Shown: positions 53,796 through 63,229, counted from the stretch's first letter. The stretch: 64,000 bases of DNA from Geothrix paludis (GCF_022808815.1 NZ_JAKZLC010000003.1:1-64000), one strand, 5' to 3'. Numbers and translations: made by a program. The notes: generated by a model not told the origin, from the sequence alone.

Positions 53796-53953
53796 CCCTC
53801 GTTGCCTCCCATTGCACCAACATCAGTAACTTGCTTTATCTGCAGTCTTAGCCCCCTCCGGGGGTGAGGCCGTCCTTCGAACCTTCGGGTTGCCGGGCCT
53901 CTAGATCCACCCGCTTCCTCCCCCGGGAGGTCGTGCGTTCTCTCAAAAAGCCG
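53796..53953 (+). other. Structured non-coding region between fusA and the S10 promoter
   Basis: No gene is visible. A composite stem-loop at 53866-53901 pairs GAGGCC with GGCCTC around an inner AACC-TTCG-GGTT hairpin capped by a stable UUCG tetraloop. A smaller CCCC/GGGG hairpin lies just upstream (53852-53864). No T-run follows, so a processing, stability or regulatory role is more likely than termination. tuf, often found here, is absent. Confidence 0.45.
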
Positions 53954-53981
53954 TTGAATTTGCAGCGGCTTTTGTTATGCT
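53954..53981 (+). promoter_or_regulatory. Candidate sigma70 promoter of the S10-spc operon
   Basis: TTGAAT (53954-53959), a 16-bp spacer and TATGCT (53976-53981), about 90 bp before rpsJ. The same DNA forms an AAAAGCCG / CGGCTTTT hairpin followed by TTTTGTT, which may terminate read-through from fusA, so the promoter lies inside a terminator-like element. Confidence 0.55.
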
Positions 53982-54001
53982 GATCAGCCCTGTCCCTGTC
54001 G

Positions 54002-54060
54002 TTGGGACGGATTTACATGGGCGGTCAGCGCCCCACGTCTATGGACGGTTCCCGTCCCAA
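54002..54060 (+). promoter_or_regulatory. S10-operon leader hairpin
   Basis: TTGGGACGG (54002-54010) pairs perfectly with CCGTCCCAA (54052-54060), enclosing a GGGCG/CGCCC hairpin (54019-54033). The structure ends directly before the rpsJ ribosome-binding site (GGAG, 54062-54065). In E. coli the S10 leader mediates L4 autoregulation; whether this structure does the same is inference. Confidence 0.5.
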
Positions 54061-54070
54061 TGGAGTGAGC

Positions 54071-54397
54071 ATGAAAGACAACATCCGCATCCGTTTGCGT
54101 GCCTTCGACCACCGTCTGCTCGATCAGAGCACCCGCGAGATCGTGGACACCGCCAAGCGCACGGGCGCCCAGGTGGCGGGACCGATTCCCCTCCCCACCC
54201 GGACGAACAAGTACACCGTGAACCGTTCCCCCCACGTGGACAAGAAGAGCCGGGACCAGTTCGAGATCCGCACGCACAAGCGGCTGCTCGACATCCTGAA
54301 CCCGACCCAGAACACCGTGGACACTCTCATGCGCCTGGACCTGCCCGCTGGCGTCGACGTGGAGATCAAGGTCTTCAGCCGTCAGGGCAACCGGTAG
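54071..54397 (+). CDS. rpsJ: 30S ribosomal protein S10 (uS10)
   Basis: A 108-residue 30S head protein (also the NusE partner in antitermination). [20 protein letters not shown] and [22 protein letters not shown] are diagnostic. The ATG at 54071 has GGAG five bases before it; a GTG two codons upstream is in frame but less well placed. First gene of the S10 operon. Confidence 0.96.
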   Translation: MKDNIRIRLRAFDHRLLDQSTREIVDTAKRTGAQVAGPIPLPTRTNKYTVNRSPHVDKKSRDQFEIRTHKRLLDILNPTQNTVDTLMRLDLPAGVDVEIKVFSRQGNR

Positions 54398-54411
54398 AGG
54401 GGGGAGAAAAC

Positions 54412-55038
54412 ATGTCCAAAGGAATCATCGGCAAGAAGCTGGGGATGACCCAGATCTTCAATGAGCAGGGCCAGATCGTCCCCGTGACCGTCATCCAGGC
54501 CGGCCCCTGCGTGGTCGTGATGCGCAAGACCTCCGCCAAGGATGGCTACGAGGCCGTGCAGATCGGCTACGTGGACCCCAATGGCGGCAAGCGCGCCTCC
54601 AAGGCCGAGAAGGGCCACTGCGAGAAGCAGGGCGTCGCTCCGGTCCGCGTGCTGCGCGAGATCAAGGTGGACGCGGCTGACACGTCCAAGCCCGGCGACA
54701 GCGTCCTGGCCAGCGCCTTCGAGGCGAAGACCAAGGTGAACGTCACCGGCATCAGCAAGGGCAAGGGCTTCGCCGGCGTCATCAAGCGGCACCACTTCGC
54801 TGGCGGCCGCGCGACCCACGGCTCCATGTTCCACCGCGCTCCCGGCTCCATCGGCCAGTCGAGCTACCCCAGCCGCGTTTTCCCCGGCATGCGCATGGCC
54901 GGCCACATGGGCGACGCCCAGGTGACCGTGCGCAACCTGGAGATCGCCAAGGTGGACGCCGAGAACAACCTGCTGCTCATCAAGGGCGCCGTCCCCGGCC
55001 CCAAGGGTGGGTACATCGTCATCAAGCAGGAGGCCTAG
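54412..55038 (+). CDS. rplC: 50S ribosomal protein L3 (uL3)
   Basis: A 208-residue early-assembly protein. MSKGIIGKKLGMTQIFNEQG and the GGRATHGSMFHRAPGSIGQ loop near the peptidyl-transferase centre are characteristic. GGGGGGAGAAAAC precedes the ATG, 14 bp after rpsJ. Confidence 0.98.
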   Translation: MSKGIIGKKLGMTQIFNEQGQIVPVTVIQAGPCVVVMRKTSAKDGYEAVQIGYVDPNGGKRASKAEKGHCEKQGVAPVRVLREIKVDAADTSKPGDSVLASAFEAKTKVNVTGISKGKGFAGVIKRHHFAGGRATHGSMFHRAPGSIGQSSYPSRVFPGMRMAGHMGDAQVTVRNLEIAKVDAENNLLLIKGAVPGPKGGYIVIKQEA

Positions 55039-55039
55039 G

Positions 55040-55675
55040 ATGGCAGCGTTCCAGCACCCCGTCGTCAACCTCGACAACAAGCAGGTCGGCACCGTCGACC
55101 TCCTGCCCGAGGTGTTCAAGCTCGAGGACCTGAACGAGCACCTGATCTGGGAAGCGGTTCGCCACTTCCTGGCCAAGCGCCGCTCCGGCACCGCCAAGAC
55201 CAAGGACAAGTGGGAAGTCAGCGGCTCCGGCAAGAAGCTCTGGAAGCAGAAGGGCACCGGCCGCGCCCGCGTGGGCTCCATCCGCAGCCCGCTGTGGAAG
55301 GGCGGCGCCACGGTCCATGGCCCCCACCCCCGTTCCTATGACTACGCCTTCCCCAAGAAGGCCCGGCGCGCCGCCCTGCGGAACGCCCTGTCCGCGAAGC
55401 TCGCCAGCGGCCAGATGCTGGTGGTGGAGAGTTGGGAGGTCGAGTCCCACAAGACCAAGGCCCTGATCCAGACCCTGGGCAAGCTCGGCGTCACCGGTTC
55501 CGCCCTCCTGGTGGGCACCGAGGCCAGCGAGAAGCTCTCCCGCGCCGCCGGCAACAACCCGAAGCTGCAGACCGTCGAGAGCCTGGGCGTCAACGTCTAT
55601 GAGCTCCTCAAGTACGACCAGGTGATCTTCTCCAAGGAAGCCGTCCTGGCCCTCCAGGAGGTGGTGAAGCCATGA
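55040..55675 (+). CDS. rplD: 50S ribosomal protein L4 (uL4)
   Basis: A 211-residue exit-tunnel protein. The ATG at 55040 immediately follows the rplC stop and gives MAAFQHPVVNLDNKQVG. The tunnel loop KKLWKQKGTGRARVGSIRSP is intact. In E. coli L4 also represses the S10 operon. The stop overlaps the rplW start region. Confidence 0.97.
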   Translation: MAAFQHPVVNLDNKQVGTVDLLPEVFKLEDLNEHLIWEAVRHFLAKRRSGTAKTKDKWEVSGSGKKLWKQKGTGRARVGSIRSPLWKGGATVHGPHPRSYDYAFPKKARRAALRNALSAKLASGQMLVVESWEVESHKTKALIQTLGKLGVTGSALLVGTEASEKLSRAAGNNPKLQTVESLGVNVYELLKYDQVIFSKEAVLALQEVVKP

Positions 55676-55947
55676 CCAAGATCTTCGACGTGATCCGCAA
55701 GCCCCTCCTCACCGAGAAGGGCCAGATCCTGCGGGAGAAGAACATCCAGGTGTTCGAGGTGGCCACCTGGGCCACCAAGCACCAGATCCAGGAGGCCGTG
55801 GAGCTCCTGCTCCAGTCCAAGGTGAAGAGCGTCCGCACCGTGCGGATCCCCAGCCGGACCAAGCGCCTCGGCCGCTTCGTGGGGACCTCCAGCCCCCGCA
55901 AGAAGGCCTATGTCGAACTCGCCGAAGGCGCACCCGCGTCCGAGTAG
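55672..55947 (+). CDS. rplW: 50S ribosomal protein L23 (uL23)
   Basis: A 91-residue protein at the tunnel exit, the docking site for trigger factor and SRP. MTKIFDVIRKPLLTEKGQIL and the VEVATWATKHQIQEAVELLL-type region (here FEVATWATKHQI) are typical. The ATG overlaps the rplD stop (ATGA). Confidence 0.97.
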   Translation: MTKIFDVIRKPLLTEKGQILREKNIQVFEVATWATKHQIQEAVELLLQSKVKSVRTVRIPSRTKRLGRFVGTSSPRKKAYVELAEGAPASE

Positions 55948-56020
55948 GCGATCCATGGCGGACGGACAAGCTTTGCCCACTATCGCCCGCCCCTTTCAAC
56001 CCTGAGGCAAGAGGACACCC

Positions 56021-56842
56021 ATGAGCATCAAGCAGCTCAAGCCCACGACCCCCGGTCAGCGCGGCATGTCCAAGTTCGGCTTCGAGGAAATCACGACGGA
56101 TACGCCTGAGCGTTCCCTGATTGCCAAGAAGAACCGCACTGGCGGCCGGTCCAACACCGGTCGGGTCACCACCCGCCACATCGGCGGCGGCCACAAGCGC
56201 CAGTACCGCATCATCGACTTCAAGCGCAACAAGCTCGAAGTCCCGGCCAAGGTCGCGACCATCGAATACGATCCCAACCGCACCGCCCGCATCGCCCTCC
56301 TGGTCTACGCGGACGGCGAGAAGCGCTACATCCTGGCCCCCGATGGCCTGGAAGTGGGCCGCACCGTGGTGGCCGGCAAGAACGCCGACATCCTGGTGGG
56401 CAACGCGCTGCCCCTGCGGAACATCCCCGTGGGCAACACGGTGCACAACATCGAGATGAAGCCCGGCAAGGGCGGCCAGATCGCCCGCGCCGCCGGCACC
56501 TTCGCCCAGCTCGTGGCGAAGGAGGACGACTACGCCCAGCTCCGCATGCCCTCCGGCGAGATCCGCAAGATCCACCTGGATTGCTACGCGACCATCGGCA
56601 CCGTCGGCAACCTGCAGCACGAGAACATCCAGATCGGCAAGGCCGGTCGCACCCGCTGGAAGGGCATCCGTCCGACCGTCCGCGGCGTGGTCATGAACCC
56701 CGTCGACCACCCGCACGGTGGCGGCGAGGGTCGCACCTCCGGTGGCCGTCACCCCGTGACGCCCTGGGGCCAGCCGACCCGTGGCTACAAGACCCGTGGC
56801 AACCGTCGCACGGACAAGTTCATCGTCAAGCGGATCAACTAG
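56021..56842 (+). CDS. rplB: 50S ribosomal protein L2 (uL2)
   Basis: A 273-residue protein near the peptidyl-transferase centre. It begins [20 protein letters not shown] and contains the conserved [18 protein letters not shown] loop with the functional His, and the basic end [16 protein letters not shown]. It is 73 bp after rplW, with AAGAGGACACCC before the ATG. Confidence 0.98.
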   Translation: MSIKQLKPTTPGQRGMSKFGFEEITTDTPERSLIAKKNRTGGRSNTGRVTTRHIGGGHKRQYRIIDFKRNKLEVPAKVATIEYDPNRTARIALLVYADGEKRYILAPDGLEVGRTVVAGKNADILVGNALPLRNIPVGNTVHNIEMKPGKGGQIARAAGTFAQLVAKEDDYAQLRMPSGEIRKIHLDCYATIGTVGNLQHENIQIGKAGRTRWKGIRPTVRGVVMNPVDHPHGGGEGRTSGGRHPVTPWGQPTRGYKTRGNRRTDKFIVKRIN

Positions 56843-56853
56843 GAGGCCCGACA

Positions 56854-57138
56854 ATGGCACGTTCCCTGAAAAAAGGCCCGTTCATTGACGCCCACCTCCA
56901 GAAGAAGGTGGAAGTCGCCCAGGCGGCCAACGACAAGCGCGTGATCAAGACCTGGTCCCGCCGCTCCACCGTGGTCCCGCAGATGATCGGACTGACCCTC
57001 GCCGTGCACAACGGCAACAAGTTCATTCCTGTCTATGTCACCGAGAACATGATCGGCCACAAGCTGGGCGAGTTCGCCCTGACCCGCACCTTCAAGGGTC
57101 ACGCTGGCAAGGCCGACACCAAGGCGAAGGGGAAGTAG
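56854..57138 (+). CDS. rpsS: 30S ribosomal protein S19 (uS19)
   Basis: A 94-residue 30S head protein. [19 protein letters not shown] and [39 protein letters not shown] are conserved. The ATG at 56854 has AGGAGGCCC upstream; longer readings overlap rplB. Confidence 0.98.
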   Translation: MARSLKKGPFIDAHLQKKVEVAQAANDKRVIKTWSRRSTVVPQMIGLTLAVHNGNKFIPVYVTENMIGHKLGEFALTRTFKGHAGKADTKAKGK

Positions 57139-57140
57139 CG

Positions 57141-57494
57141 ATGGCTGAGATCGTTTCCAGCGCCACCGTTCGCCACCTGCGCGGTTCGGCCCAGAAGGCC
57201 CGCCTCGTGGTGGACATGATCCGCGGCAAGCACGTCGGCGAGGCCCAGTGGGTGCTCGCGCAGGCCAAGAAGTACGCCGCCGCCCCCATCCGCAAGCTCC
57301 TGGATTCCGCCGTGGCCAACGCCATCGACAAGAACCCGTCCGTCAACCCGGACGAGCTGATGGTCAAGACCGCCTTCGTGGACGAGGGCTTCCGCATGAA
57401 GCGGGTCCGCCCTGCACCCATGGGCCGCGCCTACCGGGTCCAGAAGCGCACCTGCCACATCACCATCCAGCTTTCTGCGGCCGGGGAGGAGTAG
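57141..57494 (+). CDS. rplV: 50S ribosomal protein L22 (uL22)
   Basis: A 117-residue tunnel protein. The [21 protein letters not shown] start and the tunnel hairpin region [25 protein letters not shown] (positions about 87-111) are intact. It starts 2 bp after rpsS and probably uses coupled translation. Confidence 0.97.
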   Translation: MAEIVSSATVRHLRGSAQKARLVVDMIRGKHVGEAQWVLAQAKKYAAAPIRKLLDSAVANAIDKNPSVNPDELMVKTAFVDEGFRMKRVRPAPMGRAYRVQKRTCHITIQLSAAGEE

Positions 57495-57496
57495 TC

Positions 57497-58144
57497 ATGG
57501 GTCAGAAGGTCCACCCCTACGGGTTCCGCCTCGTCCACCAGAAGAACTGGCGCAGCAAGTGGTTCTCCAAGCGCGAGTACTCTTCGCTGCTTCACGAGGA
57601 CATTAAGCTGCGCCGCGAACTCAAGAAGCAGCTGCACAGCTTGAACGCGATGATCTCGAAGATCGACATCGAGCGCGCCGCGGACAAGGTCACCGTGCGC
57701 ATCTTCACCGCCCGTCCCGGCATCGTTATCGGCCGCAAGGGCGCCGAGATCGACAAGCTTCGCGAAGACCTCCAGAAGCGCCTGAACCGCCCCGTGTCCG
57801 TCGACATCCAGGAGATCAAGAAGCCTGAGGTCGATGCCCAGCTCGTGGCCGAGGGCGTGGCCCAGCAGCTCGAGCGCCGCATCGCCTTCCGCCGCGCCAT
57901 GCGCAAGGCGGAGGAGGCCGCGATCCGCTTCGGCGCCAAGGGTTTCAAGATCAAGGTCTCCGGCCGCCTGAACGGCGCCGAGATCGCCCGGACCGAGGAC
58001 TACCTCTCCGGTCAGATGCCCCTGCAGACCATTCGCGCGGGCGTGGATTACGGTTTCGCCGAGGCCCGCACGACCTACGGGATCATCGGCATCAAGGTTT
58101 GGGTGAACCTGGGCGACCAGGTTGCCGAGACCGTGAAGCGCTGA
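57497..58144 (+). CDS. rpsC: 30S ribosomal protein S3 (uS3)
   Basis: A 215-residue mRNA-entry protein. [18 protein letters not shown], the KH domain [18 protein letters not shown] and the C-terminal [18 protein letters not shown] are conserved. The ATG at 57497 lies 2 bp after rplV with GGGGAGGAGTAGTC. Confidence 0.98.
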   Translation: MGQKVHPYGFRLVHQKNWRSKWFSKREYSSLLHEDIKLRRELKKQLHSLNAMISKIDIERAADKVTVRIFTARPGIVIGRKGAEIDKLREDLQKRLNRPVSVDIQEIKKPEVDAQLVAEGVAQQLERRIAFRRAMRKAEEAAIRFGAKGFKIKVSGRLNGAEIARTEDYLSGQMPLQTIRAGVDYGFAEARTTYGIIGIKVWVNLGDQVAETVKR

Positions 58145-58153
58145 GGTGACCCC

Positions 58154-58573
58154 ATGCTGATGCCCAAGAAGGTCAAGAACCGCAAAACCCAGAAGGGCCG
58201 CACCCGCGGCGTCGCCACGCGCGGCAATGATCTCGCCTTTGGCGACTACGGCCTCAAGGCGACGGAGCACTGCTGGCTGACCAACCGCCAGATCGAAGCC
58301 GCCCGTATCGCCATGACCCGCCACATCAAGCGCGGCGGCAAGATCTGGATCCGCATCTTCCCGGACCGTCCCACCACCTCGAAGCCCGCGGAGACCCGCA
58401 TGGGCTCCGGCAAGGGGGCTCCGGACGGCTGGGTGGCGGTGATCCGCCCTGGCCGCATCCTCTTCGAGATGGAGGGGGTGACCGACGAGGTGGCGCGCGA
58501 AGCCCTGCGCCTGGCCCAGATGAAGTTGTCCGTGGCGTCTGAAATCGTCACCCGCACGCCGCCGGAGGAGTGA
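58154..58573 (+). CDS. rplP: 50S ribosomal protein L16 (uL16)
   Basis: A 139-residue protein of the A-site/central protuberance region. The typical N-terminus [19 protein letters not shown] and [21 protein letters not shown] and the [20 protein letters not shown] run are present. It overlaps none of its neighbours and ends at the rpmC ribosome-binding site. Confidence 0.97.
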   Translation: MLMPKKVKNRKTQKGRTRGVATRGNDLAFGDYGLKATEHCWLTNRQIEAARIAMTRHIKRGGKIWIRIFPDRPTTSKPAETRMGSGKGAPDGWVAVIRPGRILFEMEGVTDEVAREALRLAQMKLSVASEIVTRTPPEE

Positions 58574-58578
58574 TCGCC

Positions 58579-58779
58579 ATGACCAAGAAGAATCCCTTTT
58601 CCGATTTGACCGGCAAGAGCGTCGAGGAGCTGGCGCAGCTGGAGGCCGAACTGGCCGCCAAGCGCTTCACCCTCCGCTTCCAGCACGCCGTGGGCCAGGT
58701 CGAGAACACCGCCGAGATCCGCAAGACTCGCCGTGAGCTCGCCCGTGTCAAAACCGCCCTGGCGACGAAGCTGGCCTAG
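58579..58779 (+). CDS. rpmC: 50S ribosomal protein L29 (uL29)
   Basis: A 66-residue two-helix protein near the tunnel exit ([35 protein letters not shown]). The ATG at 58579 has GGAGGAG upstream and is preferred over an in-frame GTG at 58570 that overlaps the rplP stop. Confidence 0.95.
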   Translation: MTKKNPFSDLTGKSVEELAQLEAELAAKRFTLRFQHAVGQVENTAEIRKTRRELARVKTALATKLA

Positions 58780-58787
58780 GAGATCCC

Positions 58788-59045
58788 ATGAGCCTCGAAA
58801 ACAAGATGATTCGTAACGGCGTCGTGGTCTCCAACAAGGCCGACAAGACCGTGGTGGTGAAGGTGGAGCGCAAGTTCCAGCACCCCCTCTACCACCGCAC
58901 GGTCAAGCAGACCGCCAAGTTCATGGCCCACGACGAGACCAACGCCTGCGGCATCGGCGACGTGGTCAAGATCGTGGAGACCCGCCCCCTTTCCAAGCGC
59001 AAGCGCTGGACGGTCCTCGAGATCGTCCAGAAGGCCGGCGAGTAA
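58788..59045 (+). CDS. rpsQ: 30S ribosomal protein S17 (uS17)
   Basis: An 85-residue OB-fold protein. [20 protein letters not shown] and [20 protein letters not shown] are family-typical. It starts 8 bp after rpmC behind AGGAGATCCC. Confidence 0.97.
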   Translation: MSLENKMIRNGVVVSNKADKTVVVKVERKFQHPLYHRTVKQTAKFMAHDETNACGIGDVVKIVETRPLSKRKRWTVLEIVQKAGE

Positions 59046-59054
59046 GGAGCTCAC

Positions 59055-59423
59055 ATGATCCAGATGGGAACCATGCTCACCGTCGCCGACAACTCCGGCG
59101 CCAAGAAGATCTGCTGCATCCTGCCCCTGGGCGGCGGTGTGGGCAAGATCGCGCAGCTCGGCGACGTGATCACCGCCTCCGTCAAGGAAGCGATCCCGGG
59201 CGGCACGGTCAAGAAGAAGGCCGTCGTCCAGGCCGTGATCGTCCGCCAGCGCAAGGCCTACCGCCGCAAGGACGGCTCCTACATCCGTTTCGACGAGAAC
59301 GCCGCCGTCATCATCAAGAAGGATGGCGAGCCCGTCGGCACCCGCGTGTTCGGCCCCGTGGCCCGCGAGCTGCGCGAGCGGAAGTACATGAAGATCGTCT
59401 CCCTCGCCCCTGAGGTGCTGTAA
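59055..59423 (+). CDS. rplN: 50S ribosomal protein L14 (uL14)
   Basis: A 122-residue intersubunit-bridge protein. [40 protein letters not shown] and the C-terminal [24 protein letters not shown] (positions about 99-122) are conserved. Its stop overlaps the rplX start (TAATG). Confidence 0.98.
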   Translation: MIQMGTMLTVADNSGAKKICCILPLGGGVGKIAQLGDVITASVKEAIPGGTVKKKAVVQAVIVRQRKAYRRKDGSYIRFDENAAVIIKKDGEPVGTRVFGPVARELRERKYMKIVSLAPEVL

Positions 59424-59698
59424 TGGAAGCCACCACCACCAAGATGAAGCTCAAGAAGGGCGACCAGGTCGTCGTCATCGCCGGCAAGGAGAAGGGCAAG
59501 ACCGGGACCGTCTCCAAGGTCAGCCCCGCCACCAACCGGGTGGTCGTCGTCGGCGTCAACATGATCAAGAAGGCCACCAAGCCCAATCCCCAGACCGGGG
59601 AGGGCGGCGGCATCGTCGAGAAGGAGGCCTCCATCCACGCCTCCAACGTCATGCTCCTCGACGCCAAGACTGGCAAGGGCACCCGCAAGCGTTCGTAA
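59423..59698 (+). CDS. rplX: 50S ribosomal protein L24 (uL24)
   Basis: A 91-residue assembly-initiator protein with a KOW motif ([20 protein letters not shown]). An extra short N-terminus (MEATTTKMK) precedes it. The ATG overlaps the rplN stop. A 191-bp gap follows before rplE, which breaks the otherwise tight packing of the operon. Confidence 0.96.
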   Translation: MEATTTKMKLKKGDQVVVIAGKEKGKTGTVSKVSPATNRVVVVGVNMIKKATKPNPQTGEGGGIVEKEASIHASNVMLLDAKTGKGTRKRS

Positions 59699-59889
59699 GC
59701 AATTCGCTTTCCATCTTCCTTACTTCATGGGAAGATCTTCGTTCTGCCCCGTGCGCGGGGTGGGAATCCACGGCGCATATCGCGCCATGACAACTGAGGT
59801 TGGGGGGAAACGGGCCGGACCGCCGTCCCAAGCCCCCCCGCCCTCCCGAACCCCTGGGGCATAGCCGCCCCACGGAAATGGAGGCATCC
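59699..59889 (+). other. rplX-rplE intercistronic region, possible regulatory leader
   Basis: A 191-bp non-coding stretch inside the spc operon. It contains a CCCCG/CGGGG hairpin (about 59748-59761) and a GGCGC-type inverted repeat (about 59770-59785), then long C- and G-runs before the rplE ribosome-binding site. In E. coli S8 binds the spc mRNA at this junction to repress translation. A match to the S8 site was not shown here. Confidence 0.4.
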
Positions 59890-60453
59890 ATGACTGCCAA
59901 GCAGGACCACGCGGAGCCCCGCGTCAAGGCTCGCTACCACCAGGAGGTGGTGTCGAAGCTCAAGGAGGAGTTCGCTTTCTCCTCCGCCATGCAGGTGCCC
60001 CGCCTGCAGAAGATCGTCATCAACATGGGCGTCGGCGACGCCATCCAGAACATCAAGGTCCTGGACGTGGCTGTTGACGAGCTGACCGCCATCGCTGGCC
60101 AGAAGGCCGTCGTGCGCAAGGCCAAGAAGAGCGTCGCCCAGTTCAAGCTGCGCGCCGGCATGCCCATCGCCTGCATGGTGACCCTGCGCGGTCCCCGCAT
60201 GTGGGAGTTCTTCGACCGCCTGGTGACCCTGTCCCTTCCCCGCGTCCGCGACTTCCGCGGCGTGCCCACCAAGTCCTTCGACGGCCGCGGCAACTACACG
60301 CTGGGCCTCAAGGATCAGCTGATCTTCCAGGAGATCGACTACGCCAAGGTGGACAAGATGAAGGGCATGAACATCACCTTCGTGACCACCGCCAAGAACG
60401 ACGCCGAAGCGCGGGCCCTGCTGGCCCACCTCGGTATGCCCTTCCGCAAATAG
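59890..60453 (+). CDS. rplE: 50S ribosomal protein L5 (uL5)
   Basis: A 187-residue 5S rRNA-binding protein. [39 protein letters not shown] and [17 protein letters not shown] are conserved. The ATG at 59890 has TGGAGG five bases before it; an in-frame ATG 12 bases upstream overlaps that ribosome-binding site. Confidence 0.96.
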   Translation: MTAKQDHAEPRVKARYHQEVVSKLKEEFAFSSAMQVPRLQKIVINMGVGDAIQNIKVLDVAVDELTAIAGQKAVVRKAKKSVAQFKLRAGMPIACMVTLRGPRMWEFFDRLVTLSLPRVRDFRGVPTKSFDGRGNYTLGLKDQLIFQEIDYAKVDKMKGMNITFVTTAKNDAEARALLAHLGMPFRK

Positions 60454-60471
60454 GCTAAGGAGATCATACCG

Positions 60472-60657
60472 ATGGCCAAGATTTCCAAAATCGTCAAGGA
60501 TTCGCGCAAGCCGAAGTTCTCGACCCAGCACCGCAACCGCTGCAAGTGCTGCGGCCGGCCCCGGGGCTTCATGCGCAAGTTTGAACTCTGCCGTCTGTGC
60601 TTCCGCAAGTTCGCCCTCAACGGCGAGCTGCCGGGCGTCCAGAAGTCGAGCTGGTAA
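60472..60657 (+). CDS. rpsZ: 30S ribosomal protein S14, zinc-binding type Z (uS14)
   Basis: A 61-residue short S14 with the zinc ligands CKCC ... CRLC ([12 protein letters not shown]), the form that depends on zinc. The longer zinc-free paralogue (about 100 residues) is not in the window. It is 18 bp after rplE behind AAGGAGATCATACC. Confidence 0.97.
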   Translation: MAKISKIVKDSRKPKFSTQHRNRCKCCGRPRGFMRKFELCRLCFRKFALNGELPGVQKSSW

Positions 60658-60669
60658 GGAGAGGGGACC

Positions 60670-61065
60670 ATGCATACCGATCCCATCGCTGACTACCTCA
60701 CCCGCATCCGCAACGGCATCATGGCCGGTCACGATGCCGTGGTGGTGCCCGCCTCCAAGATCAAGGCTGGCCTCTGCGGCATCCTGAAGCAGGAGGGCTA
60801 CATCCATTCCTTCAAGCAGGTGGAGCACGAGGGCCGCGCGTACCTCATCCTCAACCTCAAGTACGTGAAGGACAAGGAGAACGTGATCCACGGCCTGCGC
60901 CGCGTGTCCCGCCCCGGCCTGCGCATCTACTCCGGCGCGCAGGAGATCCCCGAGGTCCACGGCGGCCTCGGCATCGCCATCCTGTCCACCCCGAAGGGCC
61001 TCCTGACGGGCAAGGACGCCAAGAAGCAGAACGTCGGCGGCGAAGTCCTCGCCCACGTCTGGTAA
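60670..61065 (+). CDS. rpsH: 30S ribosomal protein S8 (uS8)
   Basis: A 131-residue central-domain assembly protein. [20 protein letters not shown] and the [12 protein letters not shown] and [19 protein letters not shown] segments are conserved. S8 is the spc-operon repressor in E. coli. AAGGAGAGGGGACC precedes the ATG. Confidence 0.98.
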   Translation: MHTDPIADYLTRIRNGIMAGHDAVVVPASKIKAGLCGILKQEGYIHSFKQVEHEGRAYLILNLKYVKDKENVIHGLRRVSRPGLRIYSGAQEIPEVHGGLGIAILSTPKGLLTGKDAKKQNVGGEVLAHVW

Positions 61066-61113
61066 CCCATCCTGAAATGGGCGGCATCGCCGCCCTCATC
61101 TAAGGAATCCACC

Positions 61114-61650
61114 ATGTCTCGAATCGGAAAGAAGCCCGTGACGCTGCCCAAGGGCGTGAAGGTCACAGTCACCGGGTCCGAGGCCGTCGTCGAGGGCGCC
61201 AAGGGCAAGCTCACCTGCCCGATCCCCACCGGGATCACCCTCGAAGTCCAGGCCGACTCCGTGAACCTCACCCGCGTCAACGATGAGCCCCAGACCCGTG
61301 CCTACCACGGCCTGACCCGCGCCCTGCTCGGCAACGCCGTCACTGGCGTGACCGAGGGCTGGAAGAAGGAGCTGGACATCGTCGGCGTCGGCTACAAGGC
61401 CGCCATGGACGGCGCCAAGCTCAACCTCGAGCTGGGCTACAGCCATCCCATCAAGTACGAGGCTCCCGCGGGCATCCAGATGGCCGTCGAGAAGGCCACC
61501 CACATCGTCGTGACCGGCATCGACCGGCAGCTGGTGGGCCAGGTCGCCGCCGACATCCGGAAGTTCCGCAAGCCCGAGCCTTACAAGGGCAAGGGCGTCA
61601 TGTACACCGGCGAAGTCATCCGCCGCAAGGCCGGCAAGACCGGGAAGTAA
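61114..61650 (+). CDS. rplF: 50S ribosomal protein L6 (uL6)
   Basis: A 178-residue protein near the sarcin-ricin loop. MSRIGKKPVTLPKGVKVTV, the duplicated fold with GVTEGWKKELDIVGVGYKA and the RKPEPYKGKGVMYTGEVIRR end (about 148-168) are conserved. The 48-bp spacer after rpsH carries a small hairpin GGGCGG-CATCG-CCGCCC. Confidence 0.98.
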   Translation: MSRIGKKPVTLPKGVKVTVTGSEAVVEGAKGKLTCPIPTGITLEVQADSVNLTRVNDEPQTRAYHGLTRALLGNAVTGVTEGWKKELDIVGVGYKAAMDGAKLNLELGYSHPIKYEAPAGIQMAVEKATHIVVTGIDRQLVGQVAADIRKFRKPEPYKGKGVMYTGEVIRRKAGKTGK

Positions 61651-61659
61651 GGGGAACCC

Positions 61660-62022
61660 ATGGCGAACGATATCAACATTCGGCGTGACAAGACCAAGGC
61701 CCGCATCCGCGGCCGCGTGAGCGGCACGCCCGAGCGGCCCCGCCTCACCATCTACAAGAGCCTGAAGCGCATCTACGTGCAGGCGGTGGACGACAGCAAG
61801 GGCATCACCCTGGCCTCCGCCAGCAGCCTCGAGAAGGACCTGCGCGAGAAGCTGAAGAACGGCGCCAACATCGAAGCCGCCAAGGCCGTCGGTGCCAGCA
61901 TCGCCGCCCGCCTGAAGGAGAAGGGCATCACGTCCGTGGTGTTCGACCGGAACGGCTACGTCTACCACGGCCGCGTCAAGGCGCTGGCTGACAGCGCCCG
62001 CGAAGCCGGGCTCCAGTTCTAG
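61660..62022 (+). CDS. rplR: 50S ribosomal protein L18 (uL18)
   Basis: A 120-residue 5S rRNA-binding protein. [38 protein letters not shown] and the C-terminal [20 protein letters not shown] are conserved. It is 9 bp after rplF. Confidence 0.97.
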   Translation: MANDINIRRDKTKARIRGRVSGTPERPRLTIYKSLKRIYVQAVDDSKGITLASASSLEKDLREKLKNGANIEAAKAVGASIAARLKEKGITSVVFDRNGYVYHGRVKALADSAREAGLQF

Positions 62023-62031
62023 GGGATCACC

Positions 62032-62559
62032 ATGGCGACTGCAGAGCTCAAGGACAACAAGGAAACCCGCAACAACCCCGAAGCCGGGGAATTCAAGGAC
62101 CAGGTCATCTACGTGGGCCGCGTCACCAAGGTGGTGAAGGGGGGCAAGAACTTCTCCTTCTCCGCGCTGGTGGTCGTGGGCGACGGCAACGGTAAGGTCG
62201 GCTTCGGTCTCGGCAAGGCCCTGGAAGTGCCCTCCGCGATCAAGAAGGGCATCGAGAGCGCCAAGCGCAACATGATCAAGGTCCCCCTCACCTCGAACGG
62301 CAGCCTGCCGCACCCGGTGACGGGCATCTTCGGTTCCGGCAGCGTGCTGCTGAAGCCGGCCCCCGAGGGCACCGGCATCATCGCCGGCGCCGCGGTGCGC
62401 GCCATCATGGAGGCCGCCGGCGTCCACAACGTGCTGACGAAGAGCCTGGGCTCCTCCAACCCCCACAACGTGGTTCGCGCCACGTTCGAAGGGCTGAAGG
62501 ACCTCATGGATCCCTACACGGTCCTGACCAACCGGGGCCTGGACCAGGCGGAGGTTTAA
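62032..62559 (+). CDS. rpsE: 30S ribosomal protein S5 (uS5)
   Basis: A 175-residue protein at the mRNA entry and decoding region. It contains [39 protein letters not shown] and [19 protein letters not shown]. It starts 9 bp after rplR. Confidence 0.98.
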   Translation: MATAELKDNKETRNNPEAGEFKDQVIYVGRVTKVVKGGKNFSFSALVVVGDGNGKVGFGLGKALEVPSAIKKGIESAKRNMIKVPLTSNGSLPHPVTGIFGSGSVLLKPAPEGTGIIAGAAVRAIMEAAGVHNVLTKSLGSSNPHNVVRATFEGLKDLMDPYTVLTNRGLDQAEV

Positions 62560-62560
62560 C

Positions 62561-62758
62561 ATGTCGCAGTTCATCGGCAAGCAGGTGGTGCTGACCCTCA
62601 AGCGCTCCATCATCTGCACCACTCCCAAGCACCGGGCCTTCATGCAGACCCTCGGTCTGAAGCGCCCCGGCGATACCCGCGAATGCGAATACACCCCCAA
62701 CGTCCACGGGATGGTCAAGCTCGTCCCGCATCTCATCGACGTTCAGGTGAAGGGGTAG
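62561..62758 (+). CDS. rpmD: 50S ribosomal protein L30 (uL30)
   Basis: A 65-residue protein that begins MSQFIGKQVVLTLKRSIIC and has KHRAFMQTLGLKRPGDTREC and HGMVKLVPHLIDV. It starts 1 bp after the rpsE stop, consistent with coupled translation. Confidence 0.95.
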   Translation: MSQFIGKQVVLTLKRSIICTTPKHRAFMQTLGLKRPGDTRECEYTPNVHGMVKLVPHLIDVQVKG

Positions 62759-62761
62759 GTC

Positions 62762-63223
62762 ATGAAGCTCAACGAACTCAAGCCCGCTGAGGGCGCCACC
62801 AAGACCCGCAAGCGCCTGGGCCGCGGCAAGGGCTCCGGCCTCGGCAAGACGTCCGGCCGCGGCGAGAAGGGCCAGAAGTCCCGGTCCGGCTATCGCAGCA
62901 AGCGCGGTTTCGAGGGCGGCCAGATGCCCCTCGTCCGCCGCCTGCCCAAGCGCGGTTTCACCAACATCTTCGCTCCCGAGACCAAGGAGATCACCCTCAG
63001 CCTCATCTCCATCCACTTCAAGGATGGCGAGACGGTCTGTCTGGATGCCCTGCGGGACAAGAAGCTCGTCAACTCCCGCGTCGAGAAGATCGTGGTGCTG
63101 GCCAGCGGCGAACTCACCACCAAGGTGAACGTCGTGGCCGACCGCATCACCAAGGGCGCCCGTGAAGCCATCCTGGCCAAGGGTGGCACGATCCAGGAGC
63201 CCGTCGCGAAGTCTGCCGAGTAA
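62762..63223 (+). CDS. rplO: 50S ribosomal protein L15 (uL15)
   Basis: A 153-residue late-assembly protein. MKLNELKPAEGATKTRKRLG, the Gly/Arg-rich RGKGSGLGKTSGRGEKGQKS stretch and GGQMPLVRRLPKRGFTN are diagnostic. It starts 3 bp after rpmD and ends 6 bp before secY. Confidence 0.98.
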   Translation: MKLNELKPAEGATKTRKRLGRGKGSGLGKTSGRGEKGQKSRSGYRSKRGFEGGQMPLVRRLPKRGFTNIFAPETKEITLSLISIHFKDGETVCLDALRDKKLVNSRVEKIVVLASGELTTKVNVVADRITKGAREAILAKGGTIQEPVAKSAE

Positions 63224-63229
63224 CGGCCG

